23,736 nt of DNA from UBA2883 sp050873965 (GCA_050873965.1 JBNMJS010000020.1:1-23736), one strand, 5' to 3'; shown: positions 16,786 to 23,291, numbered from the stretch's first letter. Notes: generated by a model from the letters alone, not told the origin. Numbers and translations are program-made.

Positions 16786-18024
16786 CTATTTAAGTATTGC
16801 CCCTTTCGGCACGACAGTAATACCATTTGCCGAAACGTAAAATCCTCTTGCTAAATCTTCTTCACGGTTAAAACCGATTTTCATATACGGAGGAATATCA
16901 ACGTACTTATCAATTATAGCACGTCTAATCTCGGCATGTCTGCCAATATTAACTTTTTCCATAAGTATTGATTCACTAACTTGAGAATAACTGTTAATTC
17001 TAACCTCTGGAGATAGAACACATCTAGACAAATTACCACCAGATACAATACAACCTTCTGAAATCATTGAATCAGTAGCCATACCGACTCTATCGTTTTG
17101 ACTCCACAAGAATTTTGCAGGAGGATAATTATAATTGAATGTTCTTAAAGGCCATTCTTTAGAATAAAGATTTAATTCCGGTTCATAATCCAATAAATCC
17201 ATATTCGCTTCCCAATATGCATCAATATTTCCTACATCTCTCCAATAACCCTTTTCATTTTTAGTAATTCCCGGAAATTCATTTTCAGAGAAATTATAAA
17301 CCATGACATTTTTTCCTTGATGCAACATCATTGGAATTACATTTTTTCCAAAGTCATGATTTGATTCTTCAATTTGTGCATCTTCTTCTAATGCATCTAA
17401 CAACTGATGTTTTCCAAATATATAATTACCCATTGATGCTAAACACATGTTCGGATTACCTGGAATAGTTTTTGGAGTAGTTTTTGGTTTTTCAACAAAA
17501 TTTGTTAATCTCCAATTTTCATCAACTTCCATGATTCCGAATTCAGAAGCCTGATCAACAGGTATTGGAATTGCAGAAATTGTTAAGTCTGCGTTATTTT
17601 CTTTGTGAAAATCTAACATTTGACCAACATCCATTTTATAAATATGGTCACCACCGAATACGCATACATATTCAGGTTTTTCATCAATAATATGAAGTTT
17701 ATTTTGATAAATAGCATCAGCAGTACCTTGATACCAAACATTACCAGTTCTCATTTGAGCCGGTACCAAATCTATATATTGGTCTAAAAATGGAGATAAT
17801 GACCAACCTCTAGAAATATGTTTATTCAAAGAATCTGATTTATACTGTGTTATAACTTTAATTTTAAAAATTCCGGAATTTATAAAATTATTCAAAACGA
17901 AATCAATAATTCTATATCTTCCACCAAATGGAACTGCAGGTTTTGCCCTATCCTTTGTTAATGGATATAAACGTTTACCTTCACCACCTGCCAAAATCAT
18001 TGCTAATGTATCATTTATTGACAT
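16786..18024 (-). CDS. glgC: Glucose-1-phosphate adenylyltransferase (ADP-glucose pyrophosphorylase)
   Basis: Makes ADP-glucose from glucose 1-phosphate and ATP, the committed and usually allosteric step of glycogen synthesis. From the ATG at 18024 it has 412 aa, typical for the family. A GTG at 18033 overlaps the TAGGAG ribosome-binding site and is rejected. Motifs: LAGGEGKRLYPLTKDRAKPA (11-30, nucleotide-binding loop and activator region), VPFGGRYRIIDF (31-42), the substrate region VFGGDHIYKMD, FVEKPK, and GYWRDVGNIDAYWEANMDLL. The C-terminal third is the left-handed beta-helix (SEGCIVSGGNLSRCVLSPEV) that carries regulatory sites. No other glg gene is in the window. It is first in a two-gene operon with the MFS transporter. 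Confidence 0.96.
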   Translation of the reverse strand: MSINDTLAMILAGGEGKRLYPLTKDRAKPAVPFGGRYRIIDFVLNNFINSGIFKIKVITQYKSDSLNKHISRGWSLSPFLDQYIDLVPAQMRTGNVWYQGTADAIYQNKLHIIDEKPEYVCVFGGDHIYKMDVGQMLDFHKENNADLTISAIPIPVDQASEFGIMEVDENWRLTNFVEKPKTTPKTIPGNPNMCLASMGNYIFGKHQLLDALEEDAQIEESNHDFGKNVIPMMLHQGKNVMVYNFSENEFPGITKNEKGYWRDVGNIDAYWEANMDLLDYEPELNLYSKEWPLRTFNYNYPPAKFLWSQNDRVGMATDSMISEGCIVSGGNLSRCVLSPEVRINSYSQVSESILMEKVNIGRHAEIRRAIIDKYVDIPPYMKIGFNREEDLARGFYVSANGITVVPKGAILK

Positions 18025-18048
18025 AACAAACACTCCTATATTATCTCT

Positions 18049-18054
18049 ATTATA
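18049..18054 (-). promoter_or_regulatory. Possible -10 of the glgC promoter
   Basis: TATAAT on the minus strand about 25 nt before the glgC ATG, with a further TAATAT just downstream. The -35 is not convincing (AGTGCA at 17 nt), so the element is only a candidate. Confidence 0.35.
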
Positions 18055-18116
18055 GTTATTTATAAAATTTTTGCACTAATTCAAAATAATTATTTTTTTA
18101 AATCTAAACCTTTTGG

Positions 18117-18145
18117 TTGACAATAACAAAATTATATGATAATAT
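18117..18145 (+). promoter_or_regulatory. Strong sigma70 promoter with no downstream gene
   Basis: TTGACA (18117-18122), exactly 17 nt, TAATAT (18140-18145), plus TG at 18137-18138 as an extended -10. It is directed away from glgC and toward a hairpin 30 nt beyond the predicted start near 18152. The next plus-strand gene is 1.8 kb away. Confidence 0.65.
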
Positions 18146-18151
18146 CTGTGT

Positions 18152-18203
18152 GGGGTAAATGTATATTTTTGAGTCTTGCACAATTGCAAGGCTTTCTTTT
18201 TTT
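18152..18203 (+). ncRNA. Candidate small RNA of about 50 nt
   Basis: Predicted start near 18152 from the promoter at 18117-18145. The transcript begins GGGGUAAAUG, has a short unpaired U-rich stretch, and ends in an intrinsic terminator. The terminator stem is GTCTTGCA/TGCAAGGC (18173-18180 with 18185-18192; eight pairs, one G-U), the loop is CAAT, and the tail is TTTCTTTTTTT. A 16-codon frame starts at 18159, but it has poor Shine-Dalgarno spacing and runs past the terminator to 18209, so a peptide is unlikely. I do not recognise it as 6S, tmRNA, SRP RNA or cyanobacterial Yfr1. The evidence is promoter plus terminator only. Confidence 0.5.
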
Positions 18204-18224
18204 ATATAGATATACAAAATAAAA

Positions 18225-18249
18225 AAGCGATATTATAATAACATCGCTT
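18225..18249 (-). terminator. Intrinsic terminator of the EF-hand-like gene
   Basis: Stem AAGCGAT/ATCGCTT (7 bp) with an 11-nt loop, followed on the minus strand by six T residues and more T-rich sequence. It lies about 54 nt after the stop at 18303. Confidence 0.7.
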
Positions 18250-18302
18250 AATAAGATTTTTTTTGGGGGGGGATTTAAAATTTTTAAGTTTCATCGAGAA
18301 AA

Positions 18303-19697
18303 TTAAACTTGTTCAGATTTGATTCTATCTTTTAAAGCATTTACTACTGCTGAAACGCTATCAGCATCTGTAGCATCAGAACCAACTTTTACGTTGTTAA
18401 CTTTTGAGCCAACCATAAAGCCTTTGCCTGATTTTACAACGATATCATCAACTTCAATACCATTTTCTTGAGCATATTCATATAATGACTCTAGAATTGG
18501 ATTTGTATAATTTTGGTAATCATCTTCTTTACCGAATAAATTTCTTAACCAGTTGTAATCATATTTTTCAACTAATTTATCAACTGCATCAGGGTTTTTG
18601 TCTAAAACTTCCATTACGTTATCAGAATTAACATTTGAGATAGCCCATTCAACTAATTCTTGATTATCATTTTCTAAACCATCTGATAAAGCTTTTGAAG
18701 CATCTTTTGTTTGACCAGCTTCTTCAGCTTCTTGAGCTGCTCTTTGTTCAGGATCGAAGATATTGAAAATTGTTTTTTGCATTTTTGTAGTATTTTCAAC
18801 ACCGTTAGTTTCGTTATCTCTGATTTCTTCTAAAACTGTATCAATATCATAACCATATCTAGAAGCAATTTGTTTTAATTGAGCAATTTCTTCTGGAGTA
18901 TCAATGTAACCATTGTTGTTGCCACCGAATTCTTCAGAATCAATTTTCTTAGCCCACATATTTAACATTTGTTCTTTGTTGTTATCTTCACCATTTACAG
19001 TTTTTTGACCTTGTTTAATTGCATTTTGTAAAGCAGAAATAACATTTGCTAAATTATCTTCGTCAGTGATTTCAGAACCAAATTCAGCACCAGCAACATC
19101 TCTACCAACAACATATTTGCCATCTTTTTCTGTAACAATGTTTGATACATCAATTTGTCTATCAGCAGCAGCTTGAATTAAAGATTCAACTACTTGAGAA
19201 CCAGCAGATTCTCTAACTTCATCATCAGCGTCAACGATTTGAGAAACAACTTCTTTATCATTAACAACATCTAATACATTGTTTTCATCAACCATATTAG
19301 AATAGTCTAATAATTCTTCATCATTATTCCACCAAGCAACGATTGAAGCCCAGAAACCTTTGTCATAAGATTTAATACCTTCTTTAATAGTAGAAGCAGT
19401 ATTGTTTGATTTATCGTTTGTTCTTAAAATTGAATTTGAATTGAAAGCTGAAATTACAGCAGTTTCAATTGATGAATTAGATTTTGTACCATTTTTATCG
19501 TATTCAGATTCGTATTGAACTCTATTATTATTATAATCTTCTAAGATTTTATCAACATCTTTGATGCCAGCTGTTTTACATTTTTTTTCAAAGACAGAAA
19601 CTTCATCACCGTCAACGTAACCATTACCGTTACCACCATTTTTAGTTTTATCAACGTAAACTGCAAATTGTTTAACTTTTTGAATGTTAGTAGCCAT
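18303..19697 (-). CDS. Acidic 464-aa protein: two copies of an EF-hand-like unit
   Basis: I do not recognise a named family. The protein is rich in Asp, Glu and Asn, with no signal peptide or membrane segment. It is an internal duplication. The first half holds a loop at 16-32 (D16, then GGNGNGYVDGDE) and later VSNIVTEKDGKYVVGRDV. The second half repeats both: D253 with GGNNNGYIDTPEE, and VDDIVVKSGKGFMVGSKV. Each loop has Asn, Asn, Gly, Ile/Val, Asp and Glu at EF-hand positions 3, 5, 6, 8, 9 and 12, but Gly at position 1, so calcium binding would need the upstream Asp or a variant geometry. The ATG at 19697 follows AGGGG at 8 nt. Transcription is alone, ending at 18225-18249. Confidence 0.75.
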   Translation of the reverse strand: MATNIQKVKQFAVYVDKTKNGGNGNGYVDGDEVSVFEKKCKTAGIKDVDKILEDYNNNRVQYESEYDKNGTKSNSSIETAVISAFNSNSILRTNDKSNNTASTIKEGIKSYDKGFWASIVAWWNNDEELLDYSNMVDENNVLDVVNDKEVVSQIVDADDEVRESAGSQVVESLIQAAADRQIDVSNIVTEKDGKYVVGRDVAGAEFGSEITDEDNLANVISALQNAIKQGQKTVNGEDNNKEQMLNMWAKKIDSEEFGGNNNGYIDTPEEIAQLKQIASRYGYDIDTVLEEIRDNETNGVENTTKMQKTIFNIFDPEQRAAQEAEEAGQTKDASKALSDGLENDNQELVEWAISNVNSDNVMEVLDKNPDAVDKLVEKYDYNWLRNLFGKEDDYQNYTNPILESLYEYAQENGIEVDDIVVKSGKGFMVGSKVNNVKVGSDATDADSVSAVVNALKDRIKSEQV

Positions 19698-19760
19698 CTT
19701 TTAATCCCCTTTGATAAACTAAATAATTAAATTCATTATTTATTTATCTTTTAATTCCCC
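19696..19760 (-). repeat. Duplicated ribosome-binding segment
   Basis: On the plus strand, ATCTTTTAATCCCC (19696-19709, covering the start and Shine-Dalgarno of the 464-aa gene) recurs with one extra T as ATCTTTTAATTCCCC at 19746-19760. The upstream copy is followed by no start codon. This may be chance in AT-rich DNA or a relic of a 50-nt duplication. Confidence 0.4.
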
Positions 19761-19945
19761 GTATTTATATAAAGATTTTTTCTCTTATAAAATTGATTAA
19801 TTTTAATAGTTTTCTTTACAAAACTTAATAACAAATCAAATAAATATATAGCATTTTGTAAATTTAAACAACTTATAGAACTCAGTAATAACGGCATTTT
19901 TCAAAATTATATTAAGTATTGTAACAAATAAAATAAGTTGTGAAA
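19710..19945. other. AT-rich divergent intergenic region
   Basis: This is most of the 310 nt between the 464-aa gene (-) and the 151-aa gene (+). Apart from the duplicated segment at 19746-19760 and the promoter beginning at 19946, I see no coding frame, RNA or clear minus-strand promoter. AAGA/TCTT forms only a weak hairpin near 19772-19785. Confidence 0.4.
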
Positions 19946-19974
19946 TTGAAAACATCGTATATACTTTATATATA
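19946..19974 (+). promoter_or_regulatory. Probable promoter of the 151-aa gene
   Basis: TTGAAA (19946-19951), 17 nt, TATATA (19969-19974), with a predicted start near 19981. The ribosome-binding site AAAAGGA is at 19994-20000. Confidence 0.5.
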
Positions 19975-20007
19975 TGTAAGATGTACTAAAACAAAAAGGA
20001 CTGACTA

Positions 20008-20463
20008 ATGGCGGTAGCAGGATTACTAGCTCAATATATGGCTGTCAAAAACCAGTTGTCTTATTGCCAATTGCAAGACACTAGGTGGAATGACCTTGCT
20101 ACAGCTATGTCTAAAAAATTGTCTCAACAGGAAAATTATCAAAGTAAATGGGACGATAGTTCAGCTGCATTTTACGACTCTTGGGATGATACTAAAGAAT
20201 TTAAAGCTGATGGTACAGTATTCCAAAACAGTAGTGGTGGTGGACACAAATATTCAAGAGAACTAGCTTGTTCACTTTACGCTAATGCAAAAGTTCCTAA
20301 ATTTGATCCTGATTTGTTAGACCAATATACAGAACTTGATATGGAATACAGTACAATGGTAAATATGTACGATACCCTTCAAGACGAATTACAAGCACAA
20401 GCAGACGGCTTGAAAGAAACTATTGGCACAGAAGCTCAGGATACTCATATGCTTGGAAGCTAA
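20008..20463 (+). CDS. Uncharacterised 151-aa helical protein
   Basis: Not recognised. The ATG follows AAAAGGA at 7 nt and a plausible promoter, so the gene is likely real. There is no signal peptide or membrane segment. The N-terminal 50 residues (LLAQYMAVKNQLSYCQLQDT) look helical; a Ser/Asp/Gly-rich middle (45-80) contains SKWDDSSAAFYDSWDD; the C-terminal 50 residues form another helix with LDMEYSTMVNMYDTLQDELQ. That last helix aligns without gaps to the C-terminal fragment encoded at the right edge of the window. Two small helices around a polar centre could suit a coiled-coil, filament or secreted assembly protein, but this is conjecture. The last 44 nt overlap the 3' end of folD on the other strand. 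Confidence 0.7.
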   Translation: MAVAGLLAQYMAVKNQLSYCQLQDTRWNDLATAMSKKLSQQENYQSKWDDSSAAFYDSWDDTKEFKADGTVFQNSSGGGHKYSRELACSLYANAKVPKFDPDLLDQYTELDMEYSTMVNMYDTLQDELQAQADGLKETIGTEAQDTHMLGS

Positions 20464-21289
20464 TAGTATTTAACATCAAAGAAGCAATAGTCATCGGGCC
20501 TACACCGCCTGGAACAGGAGAGATACGCTCAAAATACGAAACAACATCATCAAAATTATTAAAATCAACTTCCCAGTTAAGATCACCGGTTAATTTGCCG
20601 TTGGTATCCCTTGATATACCGACGTCAACAAAAACAGATTTATACTTAACCATCTTACATCTTACAACTTTTTTTCCTACCGCAGAAATTATTATATCTG
20701 CGGTTTTTATTATTTCTTCTAAATTTTCAGTATGAGAGTGGCAAACAGTTACAGTTGCATTTCTTTGCAACAACATTTGTGCCATTGGTTTACCAACAAT
20801 ATTTGAACGACCGATAACGACAACATGTTTACCTTCTACAGGAACTTTATAATAATCTAATAAAATTAGAATACCTTGAGGTGTTACAGGATTGAAATAT
20901 GGTTTTACTCCTATAGCTAATTTGCCAACATTTTCAGGATTGAAACAATCAACATCTTTTTTAGCATCAATAGCACAAACAACATGTTCTCTATTAATAT
21001 GCTTAGGCAGTGGCATTTGTACCAAAATTCCTGTTACATCATCATCATTATTTAATTTTTCAATATGAACTAATAATTCTTCCTCAGTTGTATTTTCTGG
21101 CAATTCTATAACTGTAGATTTTATTCCCAAATCATTTGCTGTTTTCTTTTTATTTCTAACATATATTTTACTTGCAGCATCATCACCAACAAGTATAACT
21201 GCCAAATGTGGTTTTTTCTCCATTTTTTCCACATATAATTTAATATTTGCTAATATCTTTTTTGATAAACTTTTACCATCTAAAATCAT
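20420..21289 (-). CDS. folD: Bifunctional methylenetetrahydrofolate dehydrogenase/cyclohydrolase
   Basis: Interconverts 5,10-methylene-THF, methenyl-THF and 10-formyl-THF in one-carbon metabolism. At 289 aa it is slightly long. Motifs: KIYVRNKKK (41-49) with Y43 and catalytic K47, GILVQMPLPKHI, KDVDCFNPENVGKL, NPVTPQGI, the NADP-binding VVVIGRSNIVGKPMAQMLL, and the C-terminal PVPGGVGPMTIASLMLNT. The last 12 or so residues (SFQAYEYPELLCQ) go beyond the usual end, and it is this tail that overlaps the convergent gene. The ATG overlaps the stop of the CooC-like gene as ATGA, with AGGAG just upstream, so the two are translationally coupled. Confidence 0.96.
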   Translation of the reverse strand: MILDGKSLSKKILANIKLYVEKMEKKPHLAVILVGDDAASKIYVRNKKKTANDLGIKSTVIELPENTTEEELLVHIEKLNNDDDVTGILVQMPLPKHINREHVVCAIDAKKDVDCFNPENVGKLAIGVKPYFNPVTPQGILILLDYYKVPVEGKHVVVIGRSNIVGKPMAQMLLQRNATVTVCHSHTENLEEIIKTADIIISAVGKKVVRCKMVKYKSVFVDVGISRDTNGKLTGDLNWEVDFNNFDDVVSYFERISPVPGGVGPMTIASLMLNTISFQAYEYPELLCQ

Positions 21290-22038
21290 ATTATCTCCTG
21301 TGGAAGATTTAATCTTGAATAGAACTGTTCAATTGCATCTTTAACAACTTCTGATTTTCTTTCGGTAGGATTTTCAATAAGTTTTTCATCAAATGGTATG
21401 CAACCCAAAACTTCCAAATCATGTCGTTTTAACATATTAGAAACAACATTCATTTTTTCATTATGAACTTTGTTTATAACAACACCCATTTGTCCACCAG
21501 CAGCATATTTTGCTGAAAATTCTTCAATTCTTTTTGCTAACTGAACAGATTCTTCTGTAGGATTTGCAATAATCAAAGTTAAATCTATATCTGTATCTAC
21601 TAATTGATTTAAGTATTTCAAATCAAATTCACAATCAAAAATAACAAAATCATATCGTTTGATAAGTTTTAATACAGCATCATTAATTTGCTGAGTTATA
21701 GGACATCTACAATCCTTAGAACCTGTAAACCAAGAAACGATAACATCTGTATAATCATCCAAAGAAACAATAATATCTTCTAATGCCCATTCAACATATT
21801 CTGCTTTTGTCATGTGTTGAGGGATACCAGTTTTATATTCATGTTTACCACTTCTAATACCGTAAATAGTATTTCTTATATCTAGTCCATAACTGTGACC
21901 AAACTCACCTGATAAATCATTATCTAATACTAAAACTGTTTTTTCTGGGAAATACTCACGCAAAATATTCAACAATGTTTTTACGATAGTTGTTTTTCCA
22001 CTTCCGCTCTTTCCTGTAACTGCAATTTTTGTAGTCAA
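21286..22038 (-). CDS. CooC-like P-loop ATPase (MinD/SIMIBI family)
   Basis: 250 aa, near the size of CooC, the ATPase that helps insert nickel into carbon monoxide dehydrogenase. The deviant Walker A is TGKSGSGKTT (8-17), keeping the extra signature lysine K10 and K15, although CooC usually has GKGGVGKT. A CxC pair, C110 and C112 in SKDCRCP, lies at nearly the place of the metal-binding C112/C114 of Carboxydothermus CooC1. FVIFDCEFDLKYL (131-143) replaces the family's DmEAGlEHl, and GVVINKV is the base-binding strand. The start is TTG at 22038, with AGGGG 7 nt upstream and the P-loop only eight residues in, so no later start is possible. No CODH gene is in the window; another metalloenzyme target is possible. 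Confidence 0.8.
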   Translation of the reverse strand: MTTKIAVTGKSGSGKTTIVKTLLNILREYFPEKTVLVLDNDLSGEFGHSYGLDIRNTIYGIRSGKHEYKTGIPQHMTKAEYVEWALEDIIVSLDDYTDVIVSWFTGSKDCRCPITQQINDAVLKLIKRYDFVIFDCEFDLKYLNQLVDTDIDLTLIIANPTEESVQLAKRIEEFSAKYAAGGQMGVVINKVHNEKMNVVSNMLKRHDLEVLGCIPFDEKLIENPTERKSEVVKDAIEQFYSRLNLPQEII

Positions 22039-22066
22039 ATTAAATCCCCTATTTATATATATGTCA

Positions 22067-22072
22067 ATTATA
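22067..22072 (-). promoter_or_regulatory. Possible -10 for the CooC-like/folD pair
   Basis: TATAAT on the minus strand in the 59-nt gap before the CooC-like gene, about 29 nt before its TTG start. There is no clear -35, so read-through from the 118-aa gene is equally possible. Confidence 0.35.
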
Positions 22073-22097
22073 CAATATAAATAGAAAATTAAAAAAA

Positions 22098-22454
22098 TTA
22101 TTTTACATTTAAGAACTTACATAATGATTTCAAAATATTTATTAAAGTCTTAGATTTTGGCAATTCAATCTCAGGGTAATAACTTTCATAACTTTTCACA
22201 ATATTTTTAGGTAATTCTTTGTTATGCTCTAATAATTCAGCAATCATATACAAATATTCATCTTGTTCTTCTTTAAAAGAAAAATCTTTAGCACGTTGGT
22301 CTTCATCTGCTTCATAATGCATTAAAGCATGATATGCAGCCATCAAATTTTTATCATTAGTATCTTTAGGAAAATGCAAAATTGCATCTCTAACAGTCAT
22401 ACGCCCAGTCACAACCAAAACTATTAATCTTGATACTAATTCCCTATCTGTCAT
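22098..22454 (-). CDS. Uncharacterised 118-aa helical protein
   Basis: No family recognised. The protein is soluble and looks helical throughout: an N-terminal ELVSRLIVLVVTGRMTVRDA, then HFPKDTNDKNLMAAYHALMH with an adjacent acidic YEADEDQRAKDF, and a basic, hydrophobic C-terminus. The His and Asp/Glu cluster at about 42-55 (HALMHYEADED) could bind metal, but nothing confirms this. The ATG at 22454 has no Shine-Dalgarno sequence; TAAAAT ends 6 nt before it, so a leaderless start is possible. It follows the 46-aa gene by 34 nt and precedes the CooC-like gene by 59 nt on the same strand. Codon use looks like that of its neighbours. Confidence 0.65.
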   Translation of the reverse strand: MTDRELVSRLIVLVVTGRMTVRDAILHFPKDTNDKNLMAAYHALMHYEADEDQRAKDFSFKEEQDEYLYMIAELLEHNKELPKNIVKSYESYYPEIELPKSKTLINILKSLCKFLNVK

Positions 22455-22488
22455 AACTAAATTTTAATATAAATCGAAAAATTAGTCA

Positions 22489-22629
22489 TTAATTATTACC
22501 TGATACTCTAAGAATTCTTTCTTTCATAAATAACATGTAAATAGATAAATCCTCATCAAAATCTTTTGCTTCTTTAACTAAAGTTTCTAAATCTAAAGCT
22601 ATTTTTTCCTTTTTTAACTCGTTATACAC
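22489..22629 (-). CDS. Uncharacterised 46-aa protein, GTG start
   Basis: An ATG-led reading would start at 22674 and give 61 aa, but the GTG at 22629 has a near-perfect GGGAGGTG site 6 nt upstream, and the residues before it (CNVYN back to MLFNPYY) look non-coding. The 46-aa product starts MYNELKKEKIALDLETLVKE and continues with an acidic patch (KDFDEDLS) and a second helix (MLFMKERILRV): probably a small helical hairpin. Its length recalls Spo0E-like phosphatases, but the SxxLD motif is absent. It heads a minus-strand cluster with the 118-aa gene, the CooC-like gene and folD. Confidence 0.5.
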   Translation of the reverse strand: MYNELKKEKIALDLETLVKEAKDFDEDLSIYMLFMKERILRVSGNN

Positions 22630-22688
22630 GTTACACCTCCCTGTCCACATTATGTAATACGGATTAAACAACATGACTCTTTAGCAAA

Positions 22689-22706
22689 TGTAACGAAATT
22701 GTTACA
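22689..22706. promoter_or_regulatory. Operator-like inverted repeat
   Basis: TGTAAC-N6-GTTACA, a perfect 6-bp dyad with an 18-nt span, in the divergent region between the 46-aa gene (-) and rplU (+). It lies 43 nt upstream of the rplU -35 and about 60 nt before the GTG of the 46-aa gene. No known regulator motif is recognised. Confidence 0.35.
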
Positions 22707-22748
22707 ATATAAAAATTGTTGAATATTAAGATATATATATGATTTGAG

Positions 22749-22777
22749 TTGACATTATATGATTTTTTATATAGGAT
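22749..22777 (+). promoter_or_regulatory. Sigma70-type promoter of rplU-rpmA
   Basis: TTGACA (22749-22754), exactly 17 nt, TAGGAT (22772-22777). The predicted start near 22784 leaves a leader of about 120 nt before rplU. Confidence 0.7.
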
Positions 22778-22783
22778 AATAAA

Positions 22784-22889
22784 GTATTCTGGATAGAATG
22801 CGTATAGTCGAAATGTATTGAAAAATATATTTTCAAAAGTATTAGATAGGTTAATCGTTAATAAATACCAGTTGGTTACGATTCCTCAA
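22784..22889 (+). promoter_or_regulatory. Structured 5' leader of rplU, possible L21-type regulatory RNA
   Basis: Three hairpins can be drawn. The first is GTATTCT/AGAATGC around GGAT (22784-22801, seven pairs with one G-U). The second is TTGAAAA/TTTTCAA around ATATA (22818-22836). The third has an outer AATCGT/ACGATT stem (22853-22858 with 22878-22883) enclosing a small ACC/GGT stem, and ends about 10 nt before the AAAGGA ribosome-binding site. Ribosomal-protein leaders upstream of rplU are known in Firmicutes as autoregulatory elements; whether this one is homologous cannot be decided by eye. Confidence 0.4.
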
Positions 22890-22906
22890 AAAGAAAGGAT
22901 AAAAAA

Positions 22907-23260
22907 ATGTTCGCAATTGTAGAAACAGGCGGAAAACAATATCAAGTTGAAGAAGGACGTTATATCGACGTTGAATTACTTGATGCTGAAGCAGATTCAA
23001 AAGTTGTTTTTGATAAAGTCGTTATGATAGTTAACGGCAAAAAATCTAAAGTAGGTCAACCTTACGTTGCTAACGCAAAAGCAGAAGGTGTTGTTCTTAA
23101 ACATGACAAAGCTAAAAAAGTTATCGTTTACAAACAAAGACCTAAAAAAGGTTACAGAGTAAAACGTGGACACAGACAAGAATTCACAAGAGTTATGATT
23201 AACAAAATCAGAACTACTGCAACAAAAAAAGCTGCTGCAGAAGCAACTTCAGAAGAATAG
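22907..23260 (+). CDS. rplU: 50S ribosomal protein L21
   Basis: Large-subunit protein binding 23S rRNA. It has 117 aa, against 103 in E. coli; the extra length is an Ala/Thr/Glu tail. The family sequence is plain: MFAIVETGGKQYQVEEG at the start, VDKVV-like strand VFDKVVMI, then KVIVYKQRPKKGYRVKRGHR with the conserved basic K-R-GH-Q cluster and FTRVMI. The ATG follows AAAGGA (22894-22899). It pairs with rpmA 31 nt downstream, the near-universal bacterial order. Confidence 0.98.
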   Translation: MFAIVETGGKQYQVEEGRYIDVELLDAEADSKVVFDKVVMIVNGKKSKVGQPYVANAKAEGVVLKHDKAKKVIVYKQRPKKGYRVKRGHRQEFTRVMINKIRTTATKKAAAEATSEE

Positions 23261-23291
23261 ATTACAAAAACAATTATAAAGGAGAATAAAA

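Noticed and set aside
18152..18203. Cyanobacterial Yfr1 small RNA
   Set aside because: The size is similar, but the conserved unpaired ACUCCUCACAC motif and the two-hairpin layout are absent.
18159..18209. 16-codon leader peptide within the candidate small RNA
   Set aside because: GGGG is only 3 nt from the ATG, the frame crosses the terminator hairpin, and no gene downstream on the plus strand could be controlled.
22489..22629. Spo0E-like aspartyl phosphatase
   Set aside because: Length and helical pattern are similar, but the SxxLD motif is missing.
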